Positions 62,163 through 64,000 of a DNA stretch of 64,000 nucleotides are shown one piece after another (position 1 is the stretch's first letter; every line of letters begins with the position of its first letter). The stretch is from assembly GCF_004745645.1 (NCBI RefSeq), contig NZ_SRMB01000006.1, positions 62,001 to 126,000 on the forward strand, read 5' to 3'. The notes beneath the pieces are model-generated. The model was not told the origin of the DNA and did not search any database. It saw nothing but the letters and a program-made list of their open reading frames with translations. The DNA is from Hymenobacter metallicola. Its GTDB lineage: Bacteria; Bacteroidota; Bacteroidia; Cytophagales; Hymenobacteraceae. A program made the position numbers and the translations under genes.

Positions 62163-63404
62163 ATGGCAGCCAACGACAAGTTCAGCAACGAAAACGGAGT
62201 ACTACTCAACAAATTCGGCATCAAGGATGCCGAAGTGCTACGGCAGGTGGAGAATGACAGTGCCTTGCCCAAACTGGCTAAACTCAATGAGTCGGGCGGC
62301 ATCCAGGGCGGGCAGTTTGACCATGCCCACCTGAAAGAGCTACACAAAAAGCTTTTTGAGGACGTGTACCAGTGGGCCGGCGAGACGCGGGCCGACCGGG
62401 GGTTTCAGGGTAACAAGGCCACCTACGTTACCGGCTTCAAGGAAACTATGACCTACGCCCCGCATAAGGAGATAGAGCAGCGGCTAGGGGCCATCGGGGA
62501 GCAGCTGGGTAAGGAGAACGGCTTAAAGGGCTTGGACCAGGACAAGTTCACCGAGCGGGCCGCCTACTACATGGACCAGTACAACCACACGCATGCTTTC
62601 CGCGAGGGCAACGGCCGCACCCTGCAGGCAATGGTTACCCAGTTGGGCAAGGAAGCCGGCTACCAGGTGGACTTTGGGAAAATCTCGCCCGAAGTGCTGA
62701 ACCGCAGCCGCGACGAGGCAATGGTACGGTTGTATCCCCCGGCTGAGGCCGATAAGAACCTCAAGCCCCTGCGGGAAATGTTGCAGCAGATAACGACTCC
62801 GGCACCGGGAGCCGCGGCCGAAAAGCTTCGCGACCCTAGTTTGGCCGCCGCGCCCCCGGAGTTGTCGCCGGCCATGAAGGCAATGGATGCCCGGCGGGAA
62901 TTGGAGGTGACGGGCTACCGGGCAGCAAACGTCATTGCCAATATGCCCGGCCCCGGCAATTACGACCAGGGCGTAAAGCTGGCCCAGCGGGTTTCAGCGG
63001 TTACCCAGGACCCCATTTCCATCAAAGGCCCCGGCATTATTGAAATGCAACTGGCCGCTGACAAGATTCTGAAGCATCCCGGCATGAAGGATATGACGTT
63101 GGACTTGGAAGACGCCAGGCGGCTACGTGCTTCATCGGTGCAGGTGGTGCAGCTAGCCGAGGGCAAGGAACTGGTGAGCCCCCAGCGGCAGCCGCAAGCT
63201 GCCGCACCGGCTGCCGTTGAGCGCACGGCCAACCCAGTGGCCATTGTGCCCAAAACCCACGAGGAGGCCCAGCCGCTCTTTATCAAAGCCGCCCGCGAGG
63301 TAGCCAAGGGCCTAGAAGAAAACGGCAAGGGACTCGATGCCGCCCGCCTGCGGGAGGTAGCCAGGTTTGTGGAGCGCAGCCCGGCTATTGCGGGCATGAA
63401 CTAG
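62163..63404 (+). CDS. Fic domain toxin with long C-terminal region
   Basis: A 413-residue protein. The Fic core (about 50-215) carries HAFREGNGRTLQ (144-155): the catalytic His144 and the GNGR loop are intact, but the last residue of the HxFx(D/E)GNGRxxR motif is Gln instead of Arg. Fic enzymes transfer AMP to target proteins. Residues about 235-413 are helical, with no named domain, and might serve as a delivery signal like the BID part of VbhT. The gene sits behind the coupling protein and its antitoxin. It ends at TAG 63402-63404; the same frame continues in the small gene at 63423. Confidence 0.88.
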   Translation: MAANDKFSNENGVLLNKFGIKDAEVLRQVENDSALPKLAKLNESGGIQGGQFDHAHLKELHKKLFEDVYQWAGETRADRGFQGNKATYVTGFKETMTYAPHKEIEQRLGAIGEQLGKENGLKGLDQDKFTERAAYYMDQYNHTHAFREGNGRTLQAMVTQLGKEAGYQVDFGKISPEVLNRSRDEAMVRLYPPAEADKNLKPLREMLQQITTPAPGAAAEKLRDPSLAAAPPELSPAMKAMDARRELEVTGYRAANVIANMPGPGNYDQGVKLAQRVSAVTQDPISIKGPGIIEMQLAADKILKHPGMKDMTLDLEDARRLRASSVQVVQLAEGKELVSPQRQPQAAAPAAVERTANPVAIVPKTHEEAQPLFIKAAREVAKGLEENGKGLDAARLREVARFVERSPAIAGMN

Positions 63405-63422
63405 GAAAATACTCATAAGGCC

Positions 63423-63572
63423 ATGCAGGCCGCCGGCAGTATCCCGAGCCTGAGCAGCAACAAGTACACCGATGAACTGCGTAACTCCGTCAGCGTACTG
63501 GAAAAACCACCTAAAATGATTGAGCGCAGCGGCCCCAGCGCCGGCCGCGACAGTAGCGGAATTGAACGCTGA
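63423..63572 (+). CDS. Small in-frame gene after the Fic stop
   Basis: Encodes 49 residues (MQAAGSIPSLSSNKYTDELR then NSVSVLEKPPKMIERSGPSA, ending in GIER). It is in the same frame as fic, separated by a TAG and six codons. The codon third positions are G/C-rich like neighbouring genes. It may be a separate peptide, a broken-off C-terminus, or a readthrough extension of Fic. Confidence 0.45.
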   Translation: MQAAGSIPSLSSNKYTDELRNSVSVLEKPPKMIERSGPSAGRDSSGIER

Positions 63573-63592
63573 TACTACCTAATCACCCGACC

Positions 63593-63808
63593 ATGCAAGA
63601 CGACGAGCTAAGCTTTATGGAGGATATGGTAGCCGGTACCGAGTTGCTGATGTGCAGCACTTGCGGCGAGGAGACGCTCCACGCCCACGATGAGGTACTG
63701 GATGTGTCGCCCGTTGCCACGGAGTTGAAAATGCAGTGTACCTGCTGCCAGACCACCCGGACGTGGACGGACTGGACCCCGCCCAGCAGCAAAGTGCGCC
63801 AGAATTAG
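63593..63808 (+). CDS. Small zinc-ribbon-like protein
   Basis: A 71-residue protein with MCSTCGE and MQCTCCQTTRTW, i.e. two CxxC-type pairs separated by about 27 residues, a zinc-ribbon layout. It is acidic at the N-terminus. A small DNA- or RNA-associated protein is likely; family not identified. Confidence 0.65.
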   Translation: MQDDELSFMEDMVAGTELLMCSTCGEETLHAHDEVLDVSPVATELKMQCTCCQTTRTWTDWTPPSSKVRQN

Positions 63809-63812
63809 CCAC

Positions 63813-63842
63813 AAAGGCCCCGTGGGTAACAACGGGGCCTTT
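63813..63842 (+). terminator. Hairpin after the zinc-ribbon gene
   Basis: AAAGGCCCCGT and ACGGGGCCTTT pair perfectly around eight bases. It also lies at the broken end of the methyltransferase remnant on the other strand. Confidence 0.75.
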
Positions 63843-63889
63843 GACTTGGTAATAATATTGTATTTACACCGAATACGGTTCCACAGGGC

Positions 63890-63970
63890 CTCGTACTGTT
63901 GGTCGAGGAGGCGAAACGGAACGTCCTGGTGGTGGGCTTTATCTTTACCAATCCAATGTAGGGTGGGCAT
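63890..63970 (-). pseudogene. Truncated start of a type III-like DNA methyltransferase (mod) gene
   Basis: The minus-strand frame from ATG 63970 encodes MPTLHWIGKDKAHHQDVPFR followed by LLDQQYE, the usual N-terminus of Mod-type adenine methyltransferases. After about 27 codons the similarity ends and the frame runs into the terminator and the antisense of the 63593 gene. No catalytic motif (DPPY) exists here. It looks like the leftover of a deletion. Confidence 0.6.
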
Positions 63971-64000
63971 AAGAAAGCGGAGCGTAATTGAGCTGATGAC

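Overview
The window is GC-rich DNA that looks like part of a large mobilizable plasmid of a Bacteroidota bacterium, most probably a Hymenobacter-like Cytophagales member. This rests on promoter boxes of the TAnnTTTG type, a BfmA/BtgA-type mobilization protein beside a DUF5712-type relaxase, PepSY-like and ACR3/ArsN arsenic genes typical of that group, and protein sequences close to Hymenobacter families. Taxonomy is inferred from protein character only. No rRNA, tRNA or CRISPR array was seen.

Layout. 1-4.4 kb: plasmid backbone (HTH-like protein, large TOPRIM primase-like protein). 4.5-7.5 kb: SulP anion transporter and NhaA antiporter. 7.7-13.2 kb: accessory 'leading-region-like' block with ArdC antirestriction protein and many small unknown proteins, driven by near-identical promoter cassettes. 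13.4-19.8 kb: TolC-RND-adaptor efflux operon plus a TlpA-like thioredoxin. 20-23 kb: small secreted protein, VIT-family transporter, lipoprotein 5'-nucleotidase. 23.1-31.3 kb: a sulfane-sulfur island (ArsR-type sensor, TSUP exporter, persulfide dioxygenase-rhodanese fusion, rhodanese, two YeeE/YedE halves, methyltransferase, porin, DsrE-like protein, MFS). 31,372-42,267: a complete Tn3-family transposon with 39-bp inverted repeats and a perfect 5-bp target duplication, carrying a two-component system, two PAP2 phosphatases, two small secreted proteins (PepSY-like) and an Omp85-like protein. 42.3-44.1 kb: SoxB-like metallophosphatase (cut off from the sulfur island by the transposon) and a DUF202 protein. 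44.1-50.2 kb: a ten-gene arsenic operon. 50.4-64 kb: Rep initiator with five iterons and AT-rich origin, a zeta toxin module, a ParA/RHH partition operon with a 0.5-kb octamer array, an oriT-like palindrome, mobilization protein, relaxase, VirD4-like coupling protein, a Fic toxin-antitoxin pair and a truncated methyltransferase start.

How it works together. Rep/iterons and ParA/RHH/octamer array would give replication and segregation; BfmA, relaxase and coupling protein would mark and hand over the DNA, with the mating channel supplied from outside the window. The TOPRIM protein and the zeta toxin share a C-terminal repeat domain, and the Fic pair sits directly behind the coupling protein, which suggests toxins and a primase that may be delivered with the DNA. 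The cargo handles arsenic, reduced sulfur, ions, efflux and (within the transposon) envelope lipid phosphate modification under its own response regulator, for which four matching binding sites are visible.
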